Positions 1 to 15,100 of a DNA stretch of 64,000 nucleotides are shown here, piece by piece. The DNA is taken from positions 248,001 through 312,000 of the forward strand of contig NOWV01000009.1 in the NCBI GenBank assembly GCA_003344405.1, given 5' to 3'. The position numbers and the translations under genes were made by a program. Positions within the stretch are counted from its first letter, which is position 1. Each line of letters begins with the position of its first letter. This stretch comes from Trichoplax sp. H2 (lineage: Eukaryota > Placozoa > Uniplacotomia > Trichoplacea). The notes under the pieces were generated by a model. That model was not told the DNA's origin. It saw only the letters and a program-made list of their open reading frames with translations, and searched no databases.

Positions 1-168
1 TTACTAATACAGACTATCTAGTAATAGAATTAAAAGTATCATGAGAGTAATTATGAAATCTATAAGGAAATAATGTAGCCTACAATACAGATGGAGGGAA
101 GGTTCTGATCATAGATCTGAGATGTTATCTCTATATTATTATAATACGAATAGAAGTCCAGAAAATAC

Positions 169-924
169 CTCATTTAGTATACTATCCAATGTAGGCAAAT
201 CTTGCATCGCCGGTAACTCAGCCTCAAAATCATCTGGAGCCTATATGAAAATAGTGGATATTCCTTTAGCATCATATACGAGTATTATTCTAAGCTTCTT
301 CATTAAATTAATGATGTAATCAACTACGGTCGGTACAGCAATTACAAATACTTTCTCGGTAACAAACATCACATACGATTACTTCGATAATTATATTGCT
401 GTATCGGATATTTATTTCATACGTAAATAATATTATATTTGCAAGATCATTCATTCATTAAAAATAGTACTTTGGTAAGTCATCGATTTTTAATTATTAA
501 TAAACAATCACATGCGCAATAAGAATAATCCTGTAATACTGTACCTGTAAGATTGAATCTAAAGACGGCAAATTGTCAACCTGTTGTAAATCTGATTCAA
601 AATCTTCTGGCTGTTTATAAAATGCATAAAAAAAAATTATCAAATTTCAATCTTAGCAAAACTTGCAACCTAGATCAATTCCTACTGGACTTTGAGCTAA
701 CTTACAATATCATCGTCTGCTTCCAATAAAGAGGTCAGGTCAGAAGCAGGGTCGTAAGTTGTCGTAGTTGTTCCTCCAGCTGAAATAGCTAAACTAGCCA
801 CATCGTTTTCAAGATCGATTAAAAATGGATCTGCTTCGTTAGACTCTTGAAGAATCTCATCAGCAGTCTGCAATTCTTCTTCTGAATTAAAGTAATCTTG
901 ACTGAAATCGGGCAAAGCAGTCAT
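169..924 (-). CDS. unrecognised acidic protein with duplicated exon (partial model)
   Basis: Three exons can be read: 706-924, 545-610 and 169-240, all joined at phase 0 with GT-AG introns (donors GTAAGT, GTACAG, GTATTT). The start ATG at 924 opens a 73-codon exon rich in Asp/Glu, containing DYFNSEEELQTADEIL and a run of threonines. The next two exons (22 and 24 codons) are versions of one motif: PEDFES..LPSLDSIL, then PDDFEA..LPTLDSIL, about 12 of 22 residues identical. This looks like an exon duplication. No further exon or stop was located in bases 1-168, so the 3' end is probably outside the window. No family is recognised. The acidic start recalls clathrin light chain, but its hallmark segments are missing. 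Its 5' end faces ZNF330 across about 780 bp. Confidence 0.55.
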
Positions 925-988
925 GGTGGCCGTCTTATTTCATTATTTTCACCTTCGATCAGCTGGCAATCCACTCCTCTGCCTCCTT

Positions 989-1095
989 GTACTCGGTACT
1001 GTACAGTACTGTATGCAGTATAGTACAGAATCGGTAGATGGAGATCTTACTACAGTGTACAGTACAGACTAAGTACAGTATAATGTACTGTACAT
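989..1095. repeat. GTAC-palindrome cluster A
   Basis: Dense units such as GTACTGTACAGTACTGTA, spaced irregularly and separated by A/T-rich bases. Each unit is its own reverse complement or nearly so. It lies about 65-170 bp upstream of the minus-strand start at 924. Confidence 0.75.
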
Positions 1096-1377
1096 TCCAA
1101 ATACTGTTCGGACAGATGGACTTTTCTTTACCAAATGAGGACGCAAATATCGAAAAATGGCTTGCTTAGTATCGATCTTTCGTGTTTGTTTTCTAAATCA
1201 CTGGTACTAATTTAGATACCATTTACAATCTTATGTAACTATTTCCGAGCAGAACTTAATAATGGATAATAGTAGTACTGTCATAAAGAAGTGTTTGAAA
1301 CAATATTTTAACGAGATGAAGCGGAAAAGGTCTGTCCGTCCAAGAGTGATCAGTCCAGGTCTTCTTCTAGTATTCCA

Positions 1378-1586
1378 TGGTACAGTATACTGAACTGTCG
1401 CTTCATAACACAGTACTGTACTGGACTGTATTGACTGAACACATTAATGACGCCTCAACCAGTGCTATGAGACAACAACGTACAGTACTGTACAGTACAG
1501 TACCGTGCAGCAGCCCTGATACAGTACTTTACACTGTACAGTACAGTACTGTACTGTGCTATACGGTGGACAGTACTGTACTGTCA
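1378..1586. repeat. GTAC-palindrome cluster B
   Basis: Repeated TACAGTACTGTACAGTACAG-type sequence, densest at 1481-1586 and ending about 115 bp upstream of the ZNF330 start codon. Same motif family as cluster A. Confidence 0.75.
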
Positions 1587-1701
1587 GGGTTACAGAAATG
1601 TTATTTTAAAATACTCGCAAGTTTGAATTTACTACAATTATAAATTATATTATTATATGTTGTACAGTATAGGCAGTCTAGAAATTAGCTAAATTACCAA
1701 T

Positions 1702-4235
<2,534 letters not shown>

Positions 4236-7200
4236 ATGAAAGAAAATAGATAACGTACTATATAAATTCGTTGTTTTATATATTCGTTATAAATAGTATG
4301 CGATTTTTATACGCCTTCTCTGCCAAAATATCTTACATTGGTAAGAATACACGAGAAAAATATATTCTAAAGCACCTAATAAAATTAATAACTCTTTTAA
4401 AATCTACAGAATAATTACAACTTATAGTGTATGTCGTATCGTATAGTAGCTACTGTAAGTATCTCTATTAACAACGTTATACAGCATATACTCGTAAGTG
4501 GCAACCTTATAGATCTGTAAATAGCGTTACATATAAGTAGTTTTCTCGCAAACCACAAGGCGAAGAAATCATGTCATATTCCTACAACTTATTAGCCCGT
4601 TGAGTCCTATCTTATTTTCAAATGCAGTAGCGTTATAGAAATACTTGCGGTAAAGAAAAAATTTTAGTCCTAATTGAGCTAAGCATTTAGCCTGCTAATT
4701 TGGCGCTATAATGTATAATCACGGATTTCAGAAATCTAACCCTAGCCCTAACATGTATAGAAACTAATTAAGTGAAATTAATTAGCCTAATTGACTCTTC
4801 GATTGAAGTACGAATATGACAACGTCTTACGGCCGTATTATTGGTGGGATTCTTATGTAATTATGGATTTCTTTGAGCTTGTGGCCAAGGTGATACTTAG
4901 ACCTATAGTATCTGAAGTGTACTTGGTTGACAGTATACCTTACTGTCCGTACATTTTTGATATGCTGCTATGGTGCTAAGGTATTACCTACTGTAACTTT
5001 GATATAATGTAGAATTGCAGTTGTTTTATTTATTTGAATACATAATAGTATCAAGTATCAATATTTAAGAAAGGTAGAATAAACTTTAATGTAAGGAATT
5101 GTATGGAGACGCCCATGATTATCACCAGTGATATACTGGTGTTAGTATAACTTTATCTTCTATAACATTGCAAATGTGAAGCATTAGATCCAATATTAGT
5201 ACTACTACTCTATATCTATAGATCGTTACTGGCACTTGACTGAGTTCCATTTTACCATCCTTATGTAAAAGCATACATTAATTAATTAATCAAGCATTTG
5301 CTAATCATGTAATCTACTGAACACGATTTATTGTCCATCAGCCGTAATTTGACAGTGTCATTGCAGTACAATAGTATATTCAATCTATTAAGAAACGACC
5401 CTGCAGTGTTATAGGTAGTCTACCTAATCTTTACTGTACGGGCAAAATATGGAATAACCTTCTCTTTCTGTATACTGTTCATAATAAGTTGCGATACTAT
5501 TACTGTTTGCCTATATTTCTGTCATTTTGATGTTTATACTATCCGATCAAAATAAAGATGACGTAACATTCCATTAGAAAAAATAGCTGTAAACAAGCCG
5601 TATTTCAAGGTCATTCTATTTGGAATAACATAGATGTTGCAAATAACTTAGCTACAAATAATGCTATAATTATACTACAGTGACTCAGCATTACTATGCT
5701 GTTGCAGTATTAAAAGTCTGAGCTAATCACGATCACCAAATATACAGAAAACAGTAACATCAAAATAACATACTATAAATTGTTATAAAGTGCAGAGAAT
5801 GGAAGGGCTTTATAATTTACCTATATATACTACCATATGCCTTATATAAGTTTATTTGTTGTTTTGATGCATATCAGTCGACATCAATCTAATGCAGTCC
5901 ATCACATACAAAATTGAATAACTGCTAACGGTATACTGTAATTAATAAATTCTAAACCCGTTAAAATACATTAGGATATTTCAGTAATTATTGTAATATC
6001 CTTGATATGATAGGCTACATCTTTAGACTTTAGCTAATAGGAACAATTCAAATACACGTATTGATTAGTAGTCGGCGATAGAAACCAAAGTCACTTAATA
6101 CGCGAATTTATTGCGCCGTAATACATTATAAGCAGTAATATTCACTCTTCTATTATAGAGCACGTCGAAAGTTGTACAATTATCACACTGTCAGATCACC
6201 GTGAAGTGTAAATTTATTGTTTTGATTATTATAAATAACTAGCAATTAACGTTACAGACTAGTTCATATACTATAGAAATGTTTATAGGTAGAAATGGCT
6301 GCGATAAATCCGCAACCTTTGCATAGTAACATGTTTAGGTTACGTTGCTAATACATAATTTAGGAGATAGATTAGGACTTATTTTAGTTGTATTAAGACA
6401 TATGGTTATAATTTCATATACTCGTATGTATTAATTAGCGCTATGTAACAGCAGTCACTTTAATTTAGATGCAGTAATGTATTATCAGCCTCTGATGGCA
6501 TTACTCCTGTTTCATGATTTATGCGGGTGATGTTGCATGAAAATATATAAATATTATTTAAGTTTAATGCACAAAGAAGTAAATTAAATTCAATACCGTA
6601 ACTTATCGCTGATGTATAAGAGGTTAGAATTAATTAAAAGAAAGTAGCGTACGATTGTTACAAAATGCTAATCTTAAGATGCGTAATTCAAATTTTAAAG
6701 AATACCAATATACCTCTTCTGCTCGTAATGTATTTTTGTCACAAAAATTATACATCTATTGGTGATAGTAACACACTTGAGATTATACGAATAAATGTAG
6801 ACTAAGAATTATAGCTTCAGAAATAATCATAGCTTAGATGTGCTATAAGAAAAGAATAAATATAGAACAGAATTAATTACACACAAATTGTCTTCAATTA
6901 ATTACTGAATAATTGATATACCATTTCTAAACAGAGCCAGATTAGGGTAGGTTCTAAATTAGATATAACATAGCAGAGACCTTTGCTAAGACTGTACAAA
7001 AACGAGGATAAGTGATAACGAAGTTACTTTTAATAAAGCTCTACGATACAGCTTTACATACACCTCATGCGAACAACAATCTGTCGTAAGGTTAAGTAGA
7101 TGTATAAGGAAATCTATTTATAGATTATCAATTTATAATAATTCAGATTATTAATTTCAATGATGGTCTGAAATAGGATAGAAACTAGGTTCGTTTTATA

Positions 7201-10200
7201 TGATGACATGTTGTGATAGCTGCTGAGCGATTATATTTATAACTTTATCTGTATATACTGTATGCCTGATACTATTATCTCATAATAAAATCTTTCTGAA
7301 ATTAAATTATATTACTTCTATTTTACTATTTATCACCTATCCATTATGATTGTAGACCTAGAACTGTACGAAAGACATCACAGTAGCTTTACCCATTTGT
7401 TATGCAGACCGATGGGCGGTGACTACGTCATGTATTTTTATGCATATGTAATCCTTATATAATTAGAAAACTCGTATCTGCTAGTTGTATTGTATTAAAT
7501 TCTCAAAAGCGATTGATTTATGAGACTGTCATTATAATACATACTTCGATTAACCTAGACTTCCTATGCAACAGTAAACAATATGTTTCTATGCATCTAT
7601 ACAAAAGGAAGGGCATATCACCTCAATAGTAAATGCTATCTATAGGCGAAAAACCCTAAAGCAAAATTTTAAAATTTCTTAACATACTGCATAATAAGAT
7701 ACAGTTTATGTCCTCGGAAGCAGTTGTAGAATGATAACCACCTTATTTATCCATAACAGTAATCCAATTGATCAATAGCTATTATAATTTACAATGTAGC
7801 ATACAGTACCATATCTTCACATCACCGTGCACAGAATAATATAAATTTTTATATTGTGTCCCATCAACAAGATGCATTACTACAGGGCGTCGACCCAGGG
7901 AGAGGTGATTAATCTGATGCATTTCTAAAATATGTATCGTACAACTGATAACGAAAATTAGATCAGTTCTATAGTAACTTAGCTTCATATTAAAAATACT
8001 TGGCAAACACAAGCTCCATCTACCGTAAGGCATATGAACGAAATTGCCTATAACTTATAAGCCAAGACGACGATACAGCAAAATCACTACATTGATGAAA
8101 AAGATAAACTACGAGAAATATAAGATTTGCGAATATAAGTGTTACAATTTACAAGTACTACTTTAGTAATCAGAGTTAAAAATAATAAATTACGTGCCTT
8201 TCATAGCTAAAATTATAATTTAGCTAAAGAGCGGCGACTAATAATCACGTTCAGTTGAGGAAAAATTAAAAATCTGTTAGCTTTTTAATTGCCCGGCGTC
8301 TAATCTAACGCGGGCTAACTTCTGTTAGGAAGCTATAATTACTTTATTGTTAAAAATTGTTTAGTAGCAACAGCCTATATAGAATCGATCCATTGAGAGT
8401 AATTTTAATTTCTACTTGTAATTTATTAATCAATCAAGGTGGCTTAATCAATTTAATATCAGCCCACGATACGCTCATTTTAAAGTACTAGCGCATCATC
8501 AAATATTTTCCTAACTCACAGTTAAATAAATAAAAACAACTAACAGTAATATCAATAATGATATTATGCGTCTTTAAATGAGAAGTGATCACTCGTAATT
8601 CTATACTGACACTAATCTAATGTATACCACTAACTCCACTGGTATCTGTAGAAAGTGTAATGAAAACTTTACTTTTCTGATCTATAATAATAATATTATG
8701 TCAATTTCAGTTTCGTATTCTAATTTAAATTACTATCGTTGTAAAACATAACATATTAAAAACTACAGTTTATTCGCTAAGACAATTAATGCTATTAATT
8801 AAACTAAAACCTTAACTGTCACAGTTACATACCATATCTCAATAAGAAAACTCGAAATAAATATGGAGAACTTGGAAGAATATTGAGATGGAAAATATAC
8901 AAAAAATTTTTTCTGAGCACTTAAACTACAATTTATTCCAATCTCCTATATTACGAAATCAACGTAGAGGAAACAGAATCACTTCAATAGTTTTAAAAAC
9001 TAATTTTAAAAGCTATCTAGAAGGAATAAGGCGATTTATGCTTATTTGACATTAATAATAGCTTTCACAACCAATGCTGCTGTCTTCAAATGTAACCTTA
9101 AAGCTAAGACTTTTCTAATTAATGAATTTTAGAACTGAAATAGCAATACTTCTCGCAGCACGGTATTCTTAATACCCATATCTTTCTCTAATCCTATTCT
9201 AGAACTTCTGAAGACGATAAAATACAGTACATTCTACGGTACGATCTAATAATTACAATTATTACCTCAAGGTAACGACTTTATCCTCTAGTATGATCCT
9301 CCAAACGTGTACAATAATAACTAATCAAAATATTTATGTTTATTTTTAGATGGATAGATAATGTCGTAAAATATTACAGAATTAGCGACTCAGAGAAGCA
9401 GATAAAATTTTTTTAAGATAGTTAATAGCATATAATTAGCACAGGTATGAAATTGCACTTCTTGATTGGCTGCTATATTTTATAATCATCGATACAATTA
9501 TCCCTTATTTTTACGATAGTAATTATATTTTTCTTTAATATTAGTCCGTTCAATTACATAATCAAATTATAACTATAGCTTATAGTTACATGAACAAGGC
9601 TAATCCTACAACAATTCATATATTAAAACTAAAATTATTACATCATTAATTAGCTCATAATTTTACTAGTCAATAGCTAACGATAGGAGAAATGTAACAA
9701 CTTTAATTTTAAGAACAGCGTATCACCGCAAGTGAATCATAAACGTAAGTAATGATATTTACATACATCACCTTTCAATTAATGCAGTGCTAATGCTATA
9801 AAGAACTAAGGATCCAATAGTTTATTATAAACACTTCAATATTGTAACAGAAATTTTTGTCTTTATTACATTTCATGTAAATTAAACTAATTGGTCATAA
9901 TACAGTAATTCTAAACGTATCGATAAGCATCGTTAAAAAAATAACATTTTCCCCTTTAATTTACTTGTAGAATTAAAAAAATGATCAGAAACAAAGAAAG
10001 AGCCGTAATATACAGGGAAATTTTAATCATTGATGACCTTGAATTTACATTGTACAAGATCGATATGCGGCTTATTAAGAAAAAAATGGAACTGGTGGAT
10101 GGAAAATTTGTTTAGGATATGACTTGATTAAATTATAATTAAGCAACTATCAACATCAAACTTAGCGATTACTAAAAAAATTCGTCAAAATTCATTATTT

Positions 10201-10960
10201 ATTAAACGGTTTGACGGCTAATACAATATCTATTGAAAGTTTATGAACTTGAAAAGCGTTATATAATGGTTTAGATATCATATTGAATAATATTTTTTAC
10301 GCACCTTCCCATCAAAATAAATAATATAAATAGTGAGTATGAGTGAACCCTCGTTGAGAAATGCTGCTGTTTAGATGGTAATGCATCTTGTTTCTTCGAA
10401 GACATCAGAATCTCTATTCCTTTTGAAACTATCGCAAATATTTGTTGTCATTTTGTTAAGTCACGTAACCAAGTATTACTCTGATTATTTATCTGTTGAT
10501 ATTATTGTTGACTTCAAAGAGAGTAAAAAAGTATAGTTTTCAAAGATGTTGTTAAATTAAGTTTCATTGATCAAATGTTTTAGGATAACAATGAACAGCG
10601 GAAGAGAAGGAACTGTATTAAAGTATTACAAATTATTTAACTGACGATAACAGACTTGGATAGTATCAAAATTATAGTTATGATGTGTTCGATTTTGATC
10701 AAGATAAACATATCAATTCTTCGATAGATACCGTATTTGTTAAAATAAATATCAATCGGTCACTACCGACAATTTTTGCTAGCATTGAAATCAATAATAT
10801 GACACTCAATTAAAGATAACGCTGATACAACAAAGCCAAAAATTCTTGCTTAATATCGATGGGAAAATAATCATAGTAAGTAATTATATTTGCATTGAAA
10901 TGCCAGCATTAACTTAGCTTGTTGACATTTCGATCAATTAATTAAACTGGTAATTTAAGG
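4236..10960. other. 6.7-kb intergenic stretch, no gene found
   Basis: AT-rich DNA with frequent stops in all frames. The longest open frame, 7782-8033 (-), 83 codons, has no recognisable motif and no supporting splice context. A single telomere-like tract (ctaaccctagccctaac, about 4737) occurs once and is not an array. GTAC-palindrome clusters are almost absent, unlike near genes. Small fast-evolving genes or regulatory RNA cannot be excluded. Confidence 0.6.
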
Positions 10961-12163
10961 CTACGTTGATACTTCGTCAGCACGCGTTTGCGGCGCCACG
11001 CTACCAGGATTAAGGGAGTACGATGATGGTTCCACGCGAGATGAATTGCATCTTCGAGCAATACGGCGTATCCATTTTGGTGCATTATTTTTAAATGTTT
11101 TATTAAAGTAGCCGTAAATAATTGCGTTATATGCGATGCAAGTATAGTTTAAAATAATCAAAACGTTGATCACAGTGTAGATCAAGTAGAAATCTCGGAT
11201 CACAATTAATTGAAAATCCACTAAGACAAAGATCAAGTAATAGGGTAAATTGGTAACGATAAATAAGACAAGGCAAGTAATAAAGATTTTAACTACTCGT
11301 CTTTTAGCTTTTAACCCATGATTCTCTTTAGTAAGTGTATCACGTCGTCCACCGGTCGTTGGTCTTGTACCAACTGGTGGTACCGTATGCTTATCGCCCG
11401 GTCCTGTTTGCCATAATTTTCTAACAATAATTGCGTACAAGGTTGTCATAATGATAGCCGGTAATAGAAAGACAAAGATGATAAAAAGTAACCATATTAT
11501 CATTTTTGAGAATTGTAAATAATATACGGATTGGTTATGAGAATCAGTAATATTAATGTCCAATTGAGGATTTTGCGGCCAAGTTGGGACACAACGTTTA
11601 AAACCGCCGTTTAAATGGAGGATGTCAACAAAAACTCCATAAGGTGTCCAAAACAAGAATGATAATAACCAAGATGCCGGAAGAAATATATAAACTTTTA
11701 CTAATGTCATTCGTAGATGGCGCTTTGTTGGATATATAACTGAAATAAAGCGATCGATGCAAATAGTCGTTAACGTAATAGATATGGACGTGATACATGA
11801 TGCCGGTACAATTTGAGCCATTTTACATACGGAGGTGCTAAACGGGTAAAAGAATAGCGTCTGAGTAGGATAGATTAGTTCGTAAGTTTTAATCGGCATT
11901 CGTATACATGCTAACAGCAATCCGGCAAGAGCCAAGTTGCATACCAATAAATTGGTCGGTGTTCGCATTTTTTTGTTTGCCAATGTAATCCATAAAATCA
12001 AAAAATTACCAGGTATAGCTACAATCATAACCAAGATATATACAACAGTAATAACGATGAAAGCTGTTCGCATCGCTTGTTCACCAGGGCTGATAATTGC
12101 AGCAACCCCACCTGCGGTAGTTGCAATCGTGCTATTGATGGTATTATTAAAACTAGAATTCAT
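10961..12163 (-). CDS. class A (rhodopsin-like) G-protein-coupled receptor, peptide-receptor type
   Basis: Single exon, 400 codons. The N-terminus carries three N-glycosylation sequons (residues 2, 6, 10) ahead of seven hydrophobic segments. Landmarks: N53 in IPGN (TM1); NLLVCNLALAG at 71-81 (TM2); C113 paired with C191 in loop 2; DRF at 137-139 instead of DRY (TM3); W165 (TM4); P235 (TM5); basic KAKRR before TM6, and P307 in NLPYY; YNAIIY at 345-350 (TM7), followed by GYFNKTF. The layout resembles neuropeptide receptors (galanin/orexin/NPY-like group); the ligand cannot be told. Two usually invariant residues are changed: Asp of TM2 is Gly81, and Pro of NPxxY is Ala347. No introns, in contrast to most neighbours, which suggests retroposition or an intronless receptor family. 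The gene stands alone, with several kb of empty DNA on each side. Confidence 0.9.
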   Translation of the reverse strand: MNSSFNNTINSTIATTAGGVAAIISPGEQAMRTAFIVITVVYILVMIVAIPGNFLILWITLANKKMRTPTNLLVCNLALAGLLLACIRMPIKTYELIYPTQTLFFYPFSTSVCKMAQIVPASCITSISITLTTICIDRFISVIYPTKRHLRMTLVKVYIFLPASWLLSFLFWTPYGVFVDILHLNGGFKRCVPTWPQNPQLDINITDSHNQSVYYLQFSKMIIWLLFIIFVFLLPAIIMTTLYAIIVRKLWQTGPGDKHTVPPVGTRPTTGGRRDTLTKENHGLKAKRRVVKIFITCLVLFIVTNLPYYLIFVLVDFQLIVIRDFYLIYTVINVLIILNYTCIAYNAIIYGYFNKTFKNNAPKWIRRIARRCNSSRVEPSSYSLNPGSVAPQTRADEVST

Positions 12164-15100
12164 ATTGACGTTCTGTGATGTGCACCTACCGATAATTTGA
12201 TAGACGATTTCAATTTCTAAAGCTATAAATTATGATTTAATGAATTTATTTGCGAGATTGGCGTTAAAGAGGAATACAGAATAATACGATAATTAAGCAA
12301 TTTGAAGCTTATCAGGAAAGTGGTTTCTTAATCCTTCACTCTTACTGTACACTCTTCTTGTAGGATGCTATGATTTTTTTCAATTAATCAAGACGCTGCG
12401 GTCAAGTACAGTACCCTACCACGCGAAGTTCGATCACAAAATGTCGAAAATAACCTCTTTCACTACTATTTTGGTATAATTTAAGGCTATAGGATCATGA
12501 TTTTAACTATAGGCCCGGTGGAACTAAAAAAGTTTACTTGAAAAGGTAATTATACGTAATAAATAGTGTGATTTCAATAGATCTATTGAATTGACTGTCT
12601 CGAAATTGTATATTTATTTGCATTGTCATAGTTGTTTATGCCCGGCCATGATAATAAAATTATTAATTATGCAGAATACTATATTCTTCTGTAAGTTTAT
12701 AATTGGTTGCCAGATATGTCAATACATGGAGTAAATTGTTTGGGAATACGAAGAATTATCATCCTTCAAAGAATTGACAATAATCGGATAACCGCAGTAT
12801 TGTATATCAAATTCAATAGGATTCAGTCGTTTAAGAAACGAACCCTTTTACCCGACATCATAACAAGCTATAAAATATTATTTGAAGTCTGGACACACAT
12901 TGTAGCCCACTTGTTGACAGTGCTTAGGAAGTAATTTTCGTATAAATGCATACATACTTGTTTATCTCTCATATCAATTAGTACGTAACACATACGTAAT
13001 TACCATTGATATGTTATACGGGAAATTACATTTAATAAGCTACTCGATGTCTTGGCACATCCTTTAATATCGATCCGGCAAATTTTTTATTTCAGTAATG
13101 GCTTGTAACATCACGATTATCACAATAATTTAATATTATTCAATCTGTAGAATCAGTCGTGATGCTCAGTTTTATGAATTATCTAATCTACCTTTATCAA
13201 GTTTATCGACATGGTTATTGTAACTCTTAACTACGGTTGTCATACGATACAATAACAACATAATAATAAGATTCGCATGATTTAGCTAATACAATGAGCT
13301 TATAAGATGGATAATGATTATCTTTTGGCGTAATTAACAGCCATCTTTTACGTCATCGCCTAGAATGGAGACTATCTATTGACAATAGTTGAATATCATG
13401 CCATAAGACTTTAATAATTCAATATTGTTGATTTTATGTTTATGACAATCATTTCATTCATTAAATAGGTTGCGATTTCATACTACATTTGATATAGCTA
13501 ATTTTAATATACACCCTACTGTCTCAATAATCAATTACAAACCACATCACATAAATTTATTATAACAATAGCTTAGTACAAATTCCATGATCTACTGAAA
13601 TAATAATATTAGTTATTCTTATCATTTTATTTTAAGTATATCCGGTCTAGTTATGATTATTTAATTGCATTTTCTGATAAAATTGATCTCTATTTTTAGA
13701 TAATCTATCATAATACTTTTAATTAACAGTTAAATACCCCATCGTGTAATGATTTTGGTTCATAAAACTTGTTTGAGTGGTAGCTATGCCTGCTTTCAAA
13801 ACAATCCCAGCAATTTATTTTCATTCTAGATGTTATCAGCTGATTCCATGAATTATAATAATGCATTATTGTACTGTAGAATCCTGCTACATACCTATAC
13901 ATTTTCTGTTTGACACTACCATTTAGATCACAAAAATCAAATGTATTGGGTATACGTGGTGAAAAATATGCTGTGCATCAATGTAAATGTATAACTGGAA
14001 TATTAAAATAGTTTTTGTGAGCATTACGGATAAACAAGAGTTGTTCGTTATTAAATGTTAGCTTAATAGGAAGATGAACGTTTATATCATCAAAACAATG
14101 CTGTTTATAATCCTTAGTTACATAGATTAATCTCAAAAGGGGCCTTTTATTATAGCTGCTATCGATTACAAGAGACTATATAAAGAATTAATCAAATAGA
14201 AATGCGCAATTTCTATTTAATAATCTTGATGTGTATCATTCCCGTATTTCGTAATAGCAACTACTAACTGCTTTTTTTATAAGATTTACGCAGCCCTAGA
14301 AAGTAAATGATCAACTTAGGTTTCCAAGACAATATAAAAATTGATTACACCATGATTGTGAATATCGATTTGGTCGGTAGTCTTACGCGACAATATCGAC
14401 AGTACTTTTTCTTAATTTATGTGATATAATTAGTGATTAACATATGTAATCAATAAGTAATGCTTTATCGCCGGCAAATTTTAAACAAGCTACTTGGTAC
14501 ATTGATGTCTTAGAAAATGCTTTCGAATTTTCAGCATCTGCTTTAATCCTTTGCAAACTTACACAACGTGATTTGAGAAATTTTTTCTTTCTCTTAACTA
14601 TAAAATTAAAATATTTACAAAAATTGATCAAACAATTAATGATAGTGTAAATATTTGTAGGGTTAAAACCAAATTTTAGAAAGGATACACTTATCAAAGA
14701 TTACCAATTTCTCGAAATATTTCAAAATCTTTGATGATATTCTAGCTAAAAATTCATTGGTTAAAAATAGAAATAAACGAAAACTATCAATCCACATCCA
14801 TTGGAACTTAAGTTTGTAGTTACCAATATTTATACTAATAAGACTTCTTTAACCTTGATGAGGTTATGCTATTTTAAAATATTTTTCCAATTTAGCTTAT
14901 TTTACTTCGTGATTTCTCTTCACTAATGTGTCATAAATGGTAAGTATTTTCTCAATAAAAAAGTATTCTGCCTGATAAAGTATGTAACTCGATCGGAAAT
15001 TAGTTTCTTAACGTGTACAACCTACTGTTCTTAAAAGTTCGCAATTTGAGATCAACAAAATCAACATTGGATAACTATTGTATAATTATACTTCTTAACA

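Larger units (their letters stand above)
925..1701. promoter_or_regulatory. divergent intergenic region with GTAC-palindrome clusters
   Basis: The 777 bp lie between two divergent gene starts (924 on minus, 1702 on plus). They hold two clusters of self-complementary GTAC-rich sequence, at about 989-1095 and 1378-1586, one close to each gene. No other gene is visible. A 1377-1643 open frame is just the repeat read through. A promoter role is inferred from position only. Confidence 0.45.

Noticed and set aside
697-924. Clathrin light chain identity for the acidic gene
   Set aside because: Only overall acidity and a vague ADPF...END resemblance; the heavy-chain-binding helix and conserved N-terminal signature are not seen.
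1377-1643. 88-codon plus-strand open frame
   Set aside because: It is GTAC repeat read through (Tyr-Ser-Thr-Val-Leu patterns), as are frames at 17310-17634, 41403-41651 and 46096-46901.
4736-4752. Telomere-like ctaaccctagccctaac tract
   Set aside because: Single interrupted occurrence, no array; expected by chance or as a minor relic.
7782-8033. 83-codon minus-strand open frame
   Set aside because: No motif, no hydrophobic or repeat structure, no splice context or neighbouring exons.
11937-12200. 87-codon plus-strand frame
   Set aside because: Antisense shadow of the GPCR coding sequence.
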